DNA of 64,000 nt from Modestobacter roseus. GTDB taxonomy: Bacteria; Actinomycetota; Actinomycetes; Mycobacteriales; Geodermatophilaceae. The stretch lies in NCBI RefSeq assembly GCF_007994135.1, contig NZ_VLKF01000001.1, positions 4,402,001 to 4,466,000 on the forward strand, given 5' to 3'. Below the pieces are notes generated by a model. It saw only the letters and a program-made list of their open reading frames with translations. It searched no databases and was not told the origin of the DNA. How positions within the stretch are numbered: the first letter of the stretch is position 1; each line of letters begins with the position of its first letter. Below are positions 16,876 to 25,539 of the stretch, one piece after another. The position numbers and the translations under genes were made by a program.

Positions 16876-19560
16876 TCAGGCGTCCTGGCGGAGCACGGTG
16901 GCGGGGTCGGCGCGGTCGGCGGCGCGCTGCGCGTAGAGCGCTGCCAGGCCAGCCACGGCGAGGACGACGGCGGCCGTGCCGGCCGCTGCTGCCCATGGCA
17001 CGTCGAGCAGCGGCGTGGGCGGGCGGAGCAGGTCGACGTCGAGGCGCCGGTACACGAGCGCGACGGCGCCCGCGGCGAGCACCGCACCCAGCAGCACGCC
17101 GGCCACCGCGACCCCGGCGAGCTCGACGAGCAGCGACCGCAGGTGCGCCGCGCGGGTCAGCCCCAGCCGGCGGGCCATCACGTAGCCCGACACCCGGGTG
17201 CGGGAGCGGGCCTCCAGGTACAGCAGCAGCCCGCCGACGGCGATCACCCCGACGAACACCGCGAGCGCGGACAGGTAGCCGAACGTCCAGGTGATGCCGA
17301 GGAAGTTCGCGGTGTTGAGCACCAGCGGCGGGGTGAGCGTGCGGTTGCGCGCGCCGCCGGCGTCGACCAGGGCGGTGACCGCGGCGTCGGGGTCGTCGTT
17401 CGTCCAGACCTCGGCCCGCCGCTCCGCGCCGGCCTCCCGGGGGACGTCGGGCAGCCGGTCGGCGTCCACCAGCACGACCGGCCCGTCGATGCGCCGCCCG
17501 GGCAGCACCTGGGCGGTGGCCACCACCTGCGCGGGCAGCTCCATCCGGCCCAGTCGCAGCCCGGGGTCCCCGGTGGGCAGGCCGGCGGCGACCACCGGCA
17601 GCCGGCCGTCGACGGCGGGGCCGGTCAGCTCGGCCACCAGGTCGGCCAGCGGGCGGTCGGCGAACGACTCGTCCCAGAAGGCGGTGCCGGCGAAGGTGTC
17701 CGGGTCGACGCCGAGCACCTGGACGTCGACGCGCGACCCGTCCGGCTCGACCGCATCGGCCTCGTAGCGCTCGACCAGGGTGCCCACCGCGTCGATGCCG
17801 GTCGTCGGCGCGAACCGGGACAGCGAGGTGACCGCCGCCTCCGCGCCGATCTGCACGCCGACCTTCGCGTCCAGGGTGGTCTGCGCGCTCGCGGTGAGGG
17901 TGGCGGTGTAGCCCAGGACGGCGACCGGCAGGGTGACCGCGACCAGCAGGGTGGCGGTGGCCAGCCGGGCGGCGCTCAGCCGGTTGACGGCGAGGAAGAC
18001 GGCGGGCCCCCGGCGTCCGGCCCAGCGCCGCAGCCGGGGCAGGCCCGCGCTGAGCACCCGGGCGAGCAGCGCCGCGGCGCCGGCGATCGCCAGCAGCGGG
18101 AACGCCACCAGCAGCCCGTTCACCTGGGCCACCCCGGCGTCGTCGACGACTGCGTCGCGCCCCTCCAGCAGCAGCCAGCACCAGGCGGCGGCCAGCAGCA
18201 GCGCCACCTCCCACGGCACCCGGGCCGGCCACCGGGGCGCGGCGCCGAGTGGTCGCTCGGCGGTGCCACGAGCACGCAGCCCGGCGACCAGCGACGCGGC
18301 GGCCAGCCCGACGACGAACGCGGCGACGCCGGCCCAGACCGCGGCGGTGGTGGCGGCGGGGTCCAGGTCGTCGGCCGGGCCCAGCCGGGCCACCAGCAGT
18401 CGGGAGGCAGCCCAGCCCAGCGCGGCACCGGCCAGCGCGGGCAGCCCCAGCTCGAGGGCGGCCTTGCCGGCCAACGGCACCGGGCCGACGCCGCGGGCGG
18501 CGAGCAGCCGCACCTCGGTGGCCCGGCGGTCGGCCCAGAAGCTGCCGGCCGAGGCGACCAGCACCAGTGCCAGCAGTGCACCGGCCACCGCCACCGGGAT
18601 CACCGGGCCGCGCAGGCCGCGCTCGATCAGCCGGGCGCGGTCGATGGCGTCGGGCATCCGGTCGTTGAGCACCGGCCCGGCCACCTGGGCTCCGAGCCGC
18701 GCGATCTCCGGCTCGGCGACCGCCTGGACCTCGGCCTGCTCGGTGAGCAGCTGCTCGGCGTCGGTGACCGAGAGCGTCTCCGGGTCGACCTGCACCTGCT
18801 GCAGCCGCCGGGCACCACCGGTGGCGGTGGCCAGCCGGTAGAAGGTCGCCTCGTCGGTGGCCAGCACCACCGGCGGGGGCGCGCTGTTGGCCGAGGCCTC
18901 GTTGAGGAACAGCAGCTCGTAGTCGCACCAGTAGGGGTCGTCGGGGGTCTCGGCGAGGTCGGTGTAGACCCCGGCCACCGGTAAGGGCACCCCGCCCACG
19001 GCCAGCTCGTCGCCCGCAGTCAGGGCGTCGCCGCGCGCCACGGACCGCGGCAGCAGCAACCCAGGCGTGTCCAGGTCGCCGTCCAGCAACTGGAGGTGCT
19101 CGGCCAGGTCGGGTCGGTGGAGCGCGGTGACGAGGGTGCTGAGCGGCTCACCGTCCGGGCCGGCCAACAGCAGGCTCTGGGCCCTGACGCCGGACTGGCC
19201 GATGGTCGCCGTGCCGAGGGCCGGCACCGCAGTCCGGTCGCGCTCGGCCCACGCGTCGATCAGGTCCTGGTCGACCGGAGGGCGCTGCCCGTCCGTGCCG
19301 TACAGCGGCGTGCCGTCCTCGGGATCGGCGAGCGCCCATCCGATGCCGGTCTGCGCCCAGCCCACCTCGGCACACCGCTGGGCGAGCTGCTGCTGCAGCG
19401 CCGCCGAGCGGGCGGAGGAGAGGAACAGCGGGGCGGAGGCCACCGCGCAGGCCAGGATCGCCGTGGTCACCAGCACGGCGACCACCGCGGCGGCGGAGCG
19501 CAGGCCCAGCAGCGGCGCCCGGGTCCACGGCGCCAGCCGCCACAGCGCCGGGCGGCTCAT
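16876..19560 (-). CDS. FtsX/MacB-like ABC transporter permease, large
   Basis: The protein has 894 residues. An N-terminal helix (about 22-45) is followed by a large extracytoplasmic domain of about 290 residues and then by several groups of hydrophobic helices separated by a second extracytoplasmic domain, the pattern of duplicated FtsX-domain permeases. Such proteins move lipids, lipoproteins or peptides, or transmit signals across the membrane, and do not act as classic importers. ATG 19560 overlaps the upstream ATPase stop by four bases. It is the last gene of the six-gene unit and would receive energy from the two ATPases encoded just before it. Confidence 0.85.
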   Translation of the reverse strand: MSRPALWRLAPWTRAPLLGLRSAAAVVAVLVTTAILACAVASAPLFLSSARSAALQQQLAQRCAEVGWAQTGIGWALADPEDGTPLYGTDGQRPPVDQDLIDAWAERDRTAVPALGTATIGQSGVRAQSLLLAGPDGEPLSTLVTALHRPDLAEHLQLLDGDLDTPGLLLPRSVARGDALTAGDELAVGGVPLPVAGVYTDLAETPDDPYWCDYELLFLNEASANSAPPPVVLATDEATFYRLATATGGARRLQQVQVDPETLSVTDAEQLLTEQAEVQAVAEPEIARLGAQVAGPVLNDRMPDAIDRARLIERGLRGPVIPVAVAGALLALVLVASAGSFWADRRATEVRLLAARGVGPVPLAGKAALELGLPALAGAALGWAASRLLVARLGPADDLDPAATTAAVWAGVAAFVVGLAAASLVAGLRARGTAERPLGAAPRWPARVPWEVALLLAAAWCWLLLEGRDAVVDDAGVAQVNGLLVAFPLLAIAGAAALLARVLSAGLPRLRRWAGRRGPAVFLAVNRLSAARLATATLLVAVTLPVAVLGYTATLTASAQTTLDAKVGVQIGAEAAVTSLSRFAPTTGIDAVGTLVERYEADAVEPDGSRVDVQVLGVDPDTFAGTAFWDESFADRPLADLVAELTGPAVDGRLPVVAAGLPTGDPGLRLGRMELPAQVVATAQVLPGRRIDGPVVLVDADRLPDVPREAGAERRAEVWTNDDPDAAVTALVDAGGARNRTLTPPLVLNTANFLGITWTFGYLSALAVFVGVIAVGGLLLYLEARSRTRVSGYVMARRLGLTRAAHLRSLLVELAGVAVAGVLLGAVLAAGAVALVYRRLDVDLLRPPTPLLDVPWAAAAGTAAVVLAVAGLAALYAQRAADRADPATVLRQDA

Positions 19561-20225
19561 ACCGGCGCCCCGGCCGTGACGAGCCCGTCGCGCATCGACA
19601 GCACCCGGTCCGCGCGGGACCAGGCGATCTCGTCGTGGGTGGCGACCAGCACGGCGGCGCCGTCGTCGGCGGCGGCCCGGACGGCGTCGAGCAGCCGGTC
19701 GGCGTGGCCGCGGTCCTGGTGGGCGGTGGGCTCGTCGGCCAGCAGCACCGCCGGGCGCAGCAGCAGGGCCCGCGCCACCGCCACCCGCTGCTGCTCACCG
19801 AGGGAGGCCTGGTGCGGGTAGCGGTCGGCCAGGTGGTCCAGCCCGAAGCCGGCCAGCAGCGCGGCGGCCCGGGGCCCGTCGTCGGCCAGGGTGCCGCGCA
19901 GCCGGGCGGGCAGCAGCACGTTGTCGGCCAGGCTCAGGTCGGCGACCAGCCCGAGCGCCTGCGGCACCAGGGCCAGCTCCGGCCAGCCCAGCGCGTCCGG
20001 TCGCCGGCCGGCCAGGTCGCCGGCGTAGGTCAGCTGCCCGGCGTCGGCGGTCTCCCACCCGCACAGCAGCGCCAGCAGCGTCGACTTGCCCGACCCCGAG
20101 GGGCCGACCAGCGCGACGAACTCACCGGCGGCCACCGCCAGGTCGACCCCGGCCAGCGCGGCGACGCTCTCGGCGCCCCGCCGGTAGTGCTTGACCAGCC
20201 CGGTGCCGCGGAAGCCACCGCTCAC
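19557..20225 (-). CDS. ABC transporter ATP-binding protein (second of pair)
   Basis: The protein has 222 residues, with Walker A GPSGSGKST, Walker B VLLADEPTAHQD and H-loop LVATHDE. The signature is altered to SLGEQQ in place of LSGGQ. It is of the MacB/LolD size class and pairs with FtsX-type permeases. It overlaps its neighbours by four bases on each side, so stoichiometric synthesis with the other ATPase and the permease is likely. The weak signature hints that the pair may form an asymmetric ATPase heterodimer (inference). Confidence 0.88.
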   Translation of the reverse strand: MSGGFRGTGLVKHYRRGAESVAALAGVDLAVAAGEFVALVGPSGSGKSTLLALLCGWETADAGQLTYAGDLAGRRPDALGWPELALVPQALGLVADLSLADNVLLPARLRGTLADDGPRAAALLAGFGLDHLADRYPHQASLGEQQRVAVARALLLRPAVLLADEPTAHQDRGHADRLLDAVRAAADDGAAVLVATHDEIAWSRADRVLSMRDGLVTAGAPV

Positions 20226-20905
20226 GCCGCCACCAGCCGGCCGTGGTCGAGCCGGATGAACCCGTCGGCGATCGCCGTCACCCGCGGGTCGTGCGAGGAG
20301 ACGACGAACCCGACCCCGCCCGCGGCGAGCTCCTCCATCGCGGCGAGCACCCGCTCGGCCGCGGCCGTGTCCAGCTCAGCGGTCGGCTCGTCGGCGACCA
20401 CCAGCGCCGGGCCGCCGACGACGCCGCAGGCCACCGCCAGCCGCTGCTGCTCACCGCCGGAGAGCTGCCCCGGGCGGTGGTCGGCGCGCCCGGCCAGGCC
20501 GAGCCGGTCCAGCAGGTCGGTGGCCTCGCCGTCGCTGACCGGGGCGCCGCGCAGCTGGGCGGCCAGCCGCACCTGCGCGACGGCGTCGAGGTAGGGGAGC
20601 AGGTTCTCCCCGGGCCGCTGGAACAGGTAGGCGACCTGTCGCTGTCGCAGCCGGCGCCGGGCCCACGCCCGCAGCCGGTCGACCCGCTGCCCGGCGATGA
20701 CCACCTCGCCGTCGTCGGGGGAGTCGATGCAGGCCAGCAGGCGCAGCAGCGAGGACTTGCCCGACCCCGACGGCCCGACGACCACGGTCACCCGGGCGCG
20801 CGGGATCTCCAGGCTCACGCCGTCCAGGGCGGTGACCGACTCGGTCGACGTCCGGTAGGTCTTGACCACTCCCCGGCAGACGGCCGCCGCATCCGAGTCG
20901 CTCAT
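20222..20905 (-). CDS. ABC transporter ATP-binding protein (first of pair)
   Basis: The protein has 227 residues with complete motifs: Walker A GPSGSGKSS, signature LSGGEQQRLAVA, Walker B LVVADEPTAELD and H-loop VVSSHD. It is similar in size to MacB/LolD ATPases. It starts 13 bases after the tetR stop and overlaps the second ATPase gene by four bases, placing it in one unit with TetR and the FtsX permease. Confidence 0.9.
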   Translation of the reverse strand: MSDSDAAAVCRGVVKTYRTSTESVTALDGVSLEIPRARVTVVVGPSGSGKSSLLRLLACIDSPDDGEVVIAGQRVDRLRAWARRRLRQRQVAYLFQRPGENLLPYLDAVAQVRLAAQLRGAPVSDGEATDLLDRLGLAGRADHRPGQLSGGEQQRLAVACGVVGGPALVVADEPTAELDTAAAERVLAAMEELAAGGVGFVVSSHDPRVTAIADGFIRLDHGRLVAA

Positions 20906-20917
20906 CAGGGCGGGAGC

Positions 20918-21556
20918 CTAGGCGGTGGCCGGCCCGATCCCCGGCAGCTCCACCGGACCGGTCAGGTACCGCTGGACGGTCGGCCCGATCGCGGCCACCA
21001 GCTCCTCGGGTGGTGCGGAGGCGAGCGGCTCGATCCGCAGCACGTAGCGGGTCATCACCACCCCGACCAGCTGCGACGCCACCAGCGCGCCTCGCGCCTC
21101 CGCCTCGGCCGGCGGCAGGTCCAGGGTGCCCACCACCCGGCGGAGCACCTGGGCGGTGAGGAACTCCCGCAGCAGCCGGGCGGTCCACTCGTTGCTCACC
21201 GCCGAGCGCACCAGCGCCAGCCCGCCGGCGCGGGCCGGGCCGTCCCACACCCGCAGCAGCATCCGGACGACGTTCGCGCCGAGCTCGTCGGGGCCGCCGG
21301 CGAGCACCTCGGGCAGCAGGTCCGCCGGGTCGGCCGGTGCCTCGACCGCGGCGACGAAGAGCTTGTCCTTGCTGCCGAAGTAGTGGTGCACCAGCGCCGG
21401 GTCGACGCCGGCCGCGGTGGCGATCAGCCGGATGGAGGCGCCGTCGAAGCCCCGCTCGGCGAAGGCGTCGCGGGCCGCGGCCAGCACCGCCTCCCGGGTG
21501 CCGGGGTTGCCGGGCCGTCGGCCGGAGGGCCGACGGCGGGGGGCGGGGTCGCTCAG
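20918..21556 (-). CDS. TetR family regulator with CTG start
   Basis: The protein has 212 residues. The N-terminal helix-turn-helix (AVLAAARDAFAERGF then GASIRLIATAAGVDPALVHH and YFGSKDKL) is classic TetR; the C-terminal ligand domain is not assignable. No ATG or GTG lies before the first DNA-binding helix. CTG 21556 overlaps the permease stop as CTGA and has GGAGGAGG five bases upstream, so CTG initiation is strongly supported. It is the third gene of the operon it probably controls through the palindrome at 23108-23131. Confidence 0.87.
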   Translation of the reverse strand: MSDPAPRRRPSGRRPGNPGTREAVLAAARDAFAERGFDGASIRLIATAAGVDPALVHHYFGSKDKLFVAAVEAPADPADLLPEVLAGGPDELGANVVRMLLRVWDGPARAGGLALVRSAVSNEWTARLLREFLTAQVLRRVVGTLDLPPAEAEARGALVASQLVGVVMTRYVLRIEPLASAPPEELVAAIGPTVQRYLTGPVELPGIGPATA

Positions 21557-22365
21557 CTGGTCCTCCTCCGCAGGGTGGTCGCCGCCAGCCCGAGGGCCAG
21601 CAGCGCGGCGCCGGCCACGACGGCGACGTCGGCCCACATGGTGCCCGTCGCGGTGGGGGAGCCGCCGACCTCCTGCAGTGCGTCGACCGCGTAGGTCAGC
21701 GGGAGCGCGTCGCTCACCCCCTGCAGCCAGCCGGCCAGCTGCTCCCGCGGCACGAGCAGCCCGCACAGGAAGAACTGCGGCAGCACCACGACCGGCATGA
21801 ACTGGACCGCCTGGAACTCGCTGCGGGCGAACGCGCTGGCCAGCAGCCCGAGGGCGACGCCGAGCACCGCGTCGACGACGGCGATCAGCACCACGAGCAC
21901 CACCGGACCGGCGACGTCCAGGTCGTACAGGGTGGTCGCGACGGTCACCGTCACCACCGCCTGGGCCGCCGCGGTCAGCCCGAAGGCGGTGCCGTAGCCC
22001 AGCAGCAGGTCACCCCGGGACAGCGGGGTGGTGAGCAGCCGCTCGAGGGTGCCGGTGGTGCGTTCCCGCAGCATCGCGATGCTGGTGACCAGGAACATCA
22101 CCACGAACGGCAGCACGCCGAGCATGGTCAGCCCCACCCGGTCGAAGGTGTCCGGCTGCCCGGGCGCGGTGGGGACCTCGGCGTAGACCAGGTACAGCAG
22201 CCCGAGCAGCGCGCTGGGGAGCACCAGGAGCATGGCGACCGTGCGGTGGTCGTGCCGCAGCTGCCGCAGCACCCGGACGGCGGTGGCGCCGGCCAGACCC
22301 GGGTGCAAGGGGGCGGGGTGCAACGGAGCCGGGTGCAACGGGGCAGGGTGCAGCGGGGCGGTCAT
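21553..22365 (-). CDS. ABC-2 type transporter permease
   Basis: The protein has 270 residues with six hydrophobic helices and the ABC-2 signature region FFLCGLLVPREQLAGWLQ. SIAMLRERTTGTLERLLTTP is the conserved cytoplasmic loop of DrrB/NatB-like exporters. The N-terminus carries four tandem APLHP units encoded by a 15-bp repeat. ATG 22365 overlaps the ATPase stop by four bases. With the preceding ATPase it should form a small-molecule exporter; the substrate is unknown. Confidence 0.88.
   Translation of the reverse strand: MTAPLHPAPLHPAPLHPAPLHPGLAGATAVRVLRQLRHDHRTVAMLLVLPSALLGLLYLVYAEVPTAPGQPDTFDRVGLTMLGVLPFVVMFLVTSIAMLRERTTGTLERLLTTPLSRGDLLLGYGTAFGLTAAAQAVVTVTVATTLYDLDVAGPVVLVVLIAVVDAVLGVALGLLASAFARSEFQAVQFMPVVVLPQFFLCGLLVPREQLAGWLQGVSDALPLTYAVDALQEVGGSPTATGTMWADVAVVAGAALLALGLAATTLRRRTS
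22301..22360. repeat. 15-bp tandem repeat, four units, coding for (APLHP)4
   Basis: Four contiguous units at 22301, 22316, 22331 and 22346 (plus-strand consensus GGGTGCAACGGGGCG) differ at one to three positions each. On the coding strand they give APLHP four times right after Met-Thr of the permease. Length change in steps of 15 bp would keep the frame. Confidence 0.95.
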
Positions 22366-23081
22366 GCCGCCACCTGCCCGGCCCGGTGGATCAGGGTCAG
22401 GAACGCCTGCTCGAGGTCGTCGGTGCCGGCCTCGGCGCGCAGCTGCGCGGGCGTGGAGTCGCTGAGCAGCCGCCCGTCGCGCAGCAGCAGCAGCCGGTCG
22501 CAGCGGCCGGCCTCGTCCATCACGTGGCTGGAGACCAGCAGCGTCGTCCCGCCTTCGGCGAGGCGGTGGAACAGCTCCCACAGCTCGACCCGGAGCACCG
22601 GGTCCAGCCCCACGGTGGGCTCGTCGAGCACCAGCAGGGCCGGCCGGGCGACCAGGGCGCAGGCCAGCGAGACGCGTCCGCGTTGCCCGCCGGAGAGGTC
22701 GCCGACCAGCTGCTGGGCCGCCGCGCCCAGGCCGACGTCGTCCAGCGCGGCGTCGGCGTCGGCCGCGGCCCGGCCGGCCAGGGCGGCGAAGTGCCGGGTG
22801 TTCTCCCGCACGGTCAGGTCGGCGTAGACGCTCGGCGCCTGGGTCACGTAGCCGACCCGGCTGCGCAGCGACCGCGCCCCGGCCGGCTCGCCGAGCACGG
22901 CGACCTGCCCCGACGTGGTCCGCTGCACGCCGACGACGGCGCGCAGCAGCGTCGTCTTCCCGCTGCCACTGGGCCCCAGCAGGCCGGTGACCTGACCGGG
23001 CGGCGCGGCGAAGTCCAGTCCGTGCAGCACCCGGCGGCCGCCGCGGTGCACGACGAGATCGGTGACGGTGACGGCGTCCAT
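22362..23081 (-). CDS. ABC transporter ATP-binding protein (exporter type)
   Basis: The protein has 239 residues with Walker A GPSGSGKTT, Q-loop GYVTQAP, signature LSGGQRGRVSLA, Walker B LLVLDEPTVGLD and H-loop LVSSHVMDE. This is the DrrA/CcmA-like class that works with ABC-2 permeases. It starts at ATG 23081 with GGAGG six bases upstream and is the first gene after the palindromic operator, so it is probably induced when the TetR protein is released. Confidence 0.93.
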   Translation of the reverse strand: MDAVTVTDLVVHRGGRRVLHGLDFAAPPGQVTGLLGPSGSGKTTLLRAVVGVQRTTSGQVAVLGEPAGARSLRSRVGYVTQAPSVYADLTVRENTRHFAALAGRAAADADAALDDVGLGAAAQQLVGDLSGGQRGRVSLACALVARPALLVLDEPTVGLDPVLRVELWELFHRLAEGGTTLLVSSHVMDEAGRCDRLLLLRDGRLLSDSTPAQLRAEAGTDDLEQAFLTLIHRAGQVAA

Positions 23082-23092
23082 GCCGGCCTCCA

Positions 23093-23131
23093 GAACTCAA
23101 CGGCTGATGAACTCAACGTGTGATGAGTTCA
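23093..23131. promoter_or_regulatory. Probable TetR operator
   Basis: TGAACTCA (23108-23115) and TGAGTTCA (23124-23131) form a perfect 8-bp inverted repeat with an 8-base spacer. A further GAACTCAAC copy at 23093 repeats the one at 23109 exactly 16 bases away. The site lies 27-50 bases before the first gene of an operon that includes a TetR regulator, the usual place for autoregulation. Confidence 0.75.
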
Positions 23132-23150
23132 GCATCCGAGGCCGGGGACG

Positions 23151-24467
23151 TCAAGCGTCGAAGAGGGCGACCCCCGTGCGACCGGCCTTCGCGCGGTACA
23201 TCGCGATGTCGGCCTGGCGGAAGAGCGTCCCGGTGTCGGCGGCGTCCGGCCCCGAGACGGCGATGCCCAGGCTCGCGTCGACGTCCAGCTCGTGCCCCTC
23301 GACCGGGAACGGCTGCTGGAGCGCCGCGCGCAGCCGGGTGGCGGCCGAGACGGCCTCCGCCGCGCTCACCCCGGGCATCAGGACGGCGAACTCGTCGCCG
23401 CCGAGCCGGCCCACCAGGTCGGTGTCGCGCACCAGCGGGCGCAGCCGGGGGCCCACCTGGGCCAGCAGCTGGTCGCCGTGCCCGTGGCCCAGGGTGTCGT
23501 TGACCTCCTTGAAGCCGTCCAGGTCCAGGAACACCACGGCCAGCCGGCCGCCCCCGCGCGGGTCGCTGAGCAGTGCATCGGCCCGGTCGAGCACCGCGGC
23601 CCGGTTCGGCAGGCCGGTGAGGTCGTCGTGGGTGGCCTGGAAGGAGAGCCGGCGCTGCAGCTCCAGGCGCTCGGTGACGTCCCGGGCGGTCAGCAGCACG
23701 CCGCCGATCACCGGGTCGTCGCGGCGGTCGGACGAGCTGATCTCCAGGTGCCGCCAGCCGCCGTCCCGGTGCCGGACCTGCACCACGAACACCTGGTCCC
23801 GGGCCTGGTCCCGGGTGATCGGGGCGCCGGCCGGGGTGAACAGGTCACCGTCCTCGGCGTGCAGCAGGTCCCGCACCCGCTGGCCGAGGACGTCCTCCCG
23901 CGCCCAGCCGAGCACGTCGGTGATCGAGTCGGAGACGAACGCGATCTCCCCGGCCGGGTTGAGCAGGGCCATGACGTCACTGGTGGCGTGCACCACCGAC
24001 CGGAAGCGGCGCTCGCGTTCCAGCGCGGTGAGGAGGGAGTTGAAGGCCGCGGCCGTCGCGCCCAGGTCGTCGGCGGACTCCACCGGCAGGTCCAGCGCCG
24101 TGCGGGGCCCGTCGCCGGTCACCGGGTCACCGACGATCCGGGCCACGGTGGTCAGCCGGCCGGCGAGCACCCTCAGCCGGCGGCCGATCAGCACGCGCAC
24201 CAGCAGCCAGTTGGCGCCGCCCAGGACGAGCCCGGCGGCCAGGCAGGCGGTGCGGAACGAGGGAGCACCGGCGTACCGGGCCGGCACGCCCAGCAGCTCG
24301 GCGAACAGCGGGAACACCGCGCCCATGGCCAGACCCAGCAGCGCCATGCCGACGGCGAGCCGCGGGAACACACCCCACCGGGCGGGGGTCCCCCCGGCCA
24401 CGGGTGGGGTGCGGCTCGACACCCCGAGTGCATCGGCCCGATCGGTGTGCGCCCGCAGGTCCGTCAC
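23151..24467 (-). CDS. Membrane-bound PAS-GGDEF diguanylate cyclase
   Basis: The protein has 438 residues. Two transmembrane helices (about residues 33-55 and 65-85) are followed by a HAMP-like stretch, a PAS domain (SVVHATSDVMALLNPAGE onward) and a C-terminal GGDEF domain with intact active site RLGGDEFAVL and the upstream FLDLDGFKEVNDTLGHGHGD metal-binding strand. It should make c-di-GMP from two GTP at the membrane in response to a PAS-sensed signal. No EAL domain is present. GTG 24467 has GGGGGAG eight bases upstream. The FAD oxidoreductase gene lies 35 bases upstream on the same strand. Confidence 0.92.
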   Translation of the reverse strand: MTDLRAHTDRADALGVSSRTPPVAGGTPARWGVFPRLAVGMALLGLAMGAVFPLFAELLGVPARYAGAPSFRTACLAAGLVLGGANWLLVRVLIGRRLRVLAGRLTTVARIVGDPVTGDGPRTALDLPVESADDLGATAAAFNSLLTALERERRFRSVVHATSDVMALLNPAGEIAFVSDSITDVLGWAREDVLGQRVRDLLHAEDGDLFTPAGAPITRDQARDQVFVVQVRHRDGGWRHLEISSSDRRDDPVIGGVLLTARDVTERLELQRRLSFQATHDDLTGLPNRAAVLDRADALLSDPRGGGRLAVVFLDLDGFKEVNDTLGHGHGDQLLAQVGPRLRPLVRDTDLVGRLGGDEFAVLMPGVSAAEAVSAATRLRAALQQPFPVEGHELDVDASLGIAVSGPDAADTGTLFRQADIAMYRAKAGRTGVALFDA

Positions 24468-24502
24468 CGGCGGGCTCCCCCGGGAGGGTGGACCCGGTGG
24501 GG

Positions 24503-25468
24503 TCAGCGGCGCGCGGCCAGCGCCCGGCCCAGTTCGGTGCCGGACCGGAACGCGCTCTCCACCTTCGGCGGCGCGGACCAGCCGTCGCCGCACACCCCGA
24601 GGCCCTCGTGCAGCAGGAAGGGCTCCTCCCGGGGCGACCCCGGCCGGGCCATCGCCCAGCGGTGCGCGTGCGTCCAGTCCGGTTCCCCGGTCACGCCCAG
24701 CACCTGCTGGAGGGCGGCGACCACCGCCGGGACCACGCCCTCGGGGGCGTCCAGGTGCCGGGCGGCCAGCTCCGCGGTGGTGTGCGCGACCAGCACCGGG
24801 GCGCCGTCCCCGCGCCGGGCGCCGTCGTCGGCGACCCATTCCAGGTCGGGGTGGTCGTGCACGAAGACGCCGTGCAGGTCGGCCGGCCAGCGCCGGTCGG
24901 GCCAGCCGAGCGCGACGGCGACGGCGGGGCGCCAGCCGTCGGCGTCCAGCCGGGCGCGCACCGGGTCGCCCGTGGCCAGCAGCCGGGCCGCCTGCGGGTC
25001 GGGCAGGGCCAGCACCGCCGTGGCCACCGGGTCGCCGTCCACCGTGGGGGTGTCGCCGCCGGTGACGGCGCTGACCGCGTGCTCGGGGACCACGTCGAGG
25101 CCCTCGGCGAGGTCCACCACGAGGCTGCGCAGCCCGCCGGGGGTGCCGTAGCGCACCGGCCCGGACGTCGTCCGCTCGATCCCGTCCGGGCCGGCGACGG
25201 CGAAGGTGTCGGTCCACGGGTGGGCCAGCCCGCGGCGCACCCAGTCGTCGACCAGGGGCCGCAGGGGCGAGTCGTCGCCCGCGGTCAGGTAGGACGCGCC
25301 CAGGTCGACCGGTCGACCGTGCAGGGTGCGGCCGCCCATCCGCCCACCCGGCCGGCGTCCCCGGTCGAGCACCTGCACCGGCCGGCCGGCCGACGCGAGC
25401 TCCCGGGCGCAGGCGATGCCGGAGATGCCCGCGCCGACGACGACGGTCTTCAGGGAGGAGGAGGCCAC
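24503..25468 (-). CDS. Renalase-like FAD-dependent oxidoreductase
   Basis: The protein has 321 residues. The N-terminal dinucleotide motif VVVGAGISGIACARELASAG, the RRPGGRMGGRT segment and a C-terminal FAD-binding GVCGDGW fit the small NAD(P)/FAD oxidoreductases related to renalase and amine oxidases. The usual reaction of bacterial renalase-like enzymes is oxidation of unproductive NAD(P)H isomers; whether it applies here is unknown. GTG 25468 is leaderless: CAGGAT ends six bases upstream. Confidence 0.82.
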   Translation of the reverse strand: MASSSLKTVVVGAGISGIACARELASAGRPVQVLDRGRRPGGRMGGRTLHGRPVDLGASYLTAGDDSPLRPLVDDWVRRGLAHPWTDTFAVAGPDGIERTTSGPVRYGTPGGLRSLVVDLAEGLDVVPEHAVSAVTGGDTPTVDGDPVATAVLALPDPQAARLLATGDPVRARLDADGWRPAVAVALGWPDRRWPADLHGVFVHDHPDLEWVADDGARRGDGAPVLVAHTTAELAARHLDAPEGVVPAVVAALQQVLGVTGEPDWTHAHRWAMARPGSPREEPFLLHEGLGVCGDGWSAPPKVESAFRSGTELGRALAARR

Positions 25469-25474
25469 GGAGCG

Positions 25475-25480
25475 ATCCTG
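25475..25480 (-). promoter_or_regulatory. -10 element for leaderless start at 25468
   Basis: CAGGAT, six bases, GTG on the minus strand. Confidence 0.45.
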
Positions 25481-25526
25481 CGGTGCCCGTCGCCGTCCCG
25501 CGCGCTGGAGGCGGCGGGGCGACGGG

Positions 25527-25532
25527 GATGAT
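25527..25532 (+). promoter_or_regulatory. -10 element for leaderless start at 25540
   Basis: GATGAT, seven bases, GTG on the plus strand, back to back with the minus-strand promoter at 25475. Confidence 0.4.
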
Positions 25533-25539
25533 CGGCGCC

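Noticed and set aside
16088-18984. Long frames on both strands overlapping the FtsX permease
   Set aside because: Repetitive Arg/Ala/Gly composition and no motifs; the FtsX reading has helices and correct operon overlaps.
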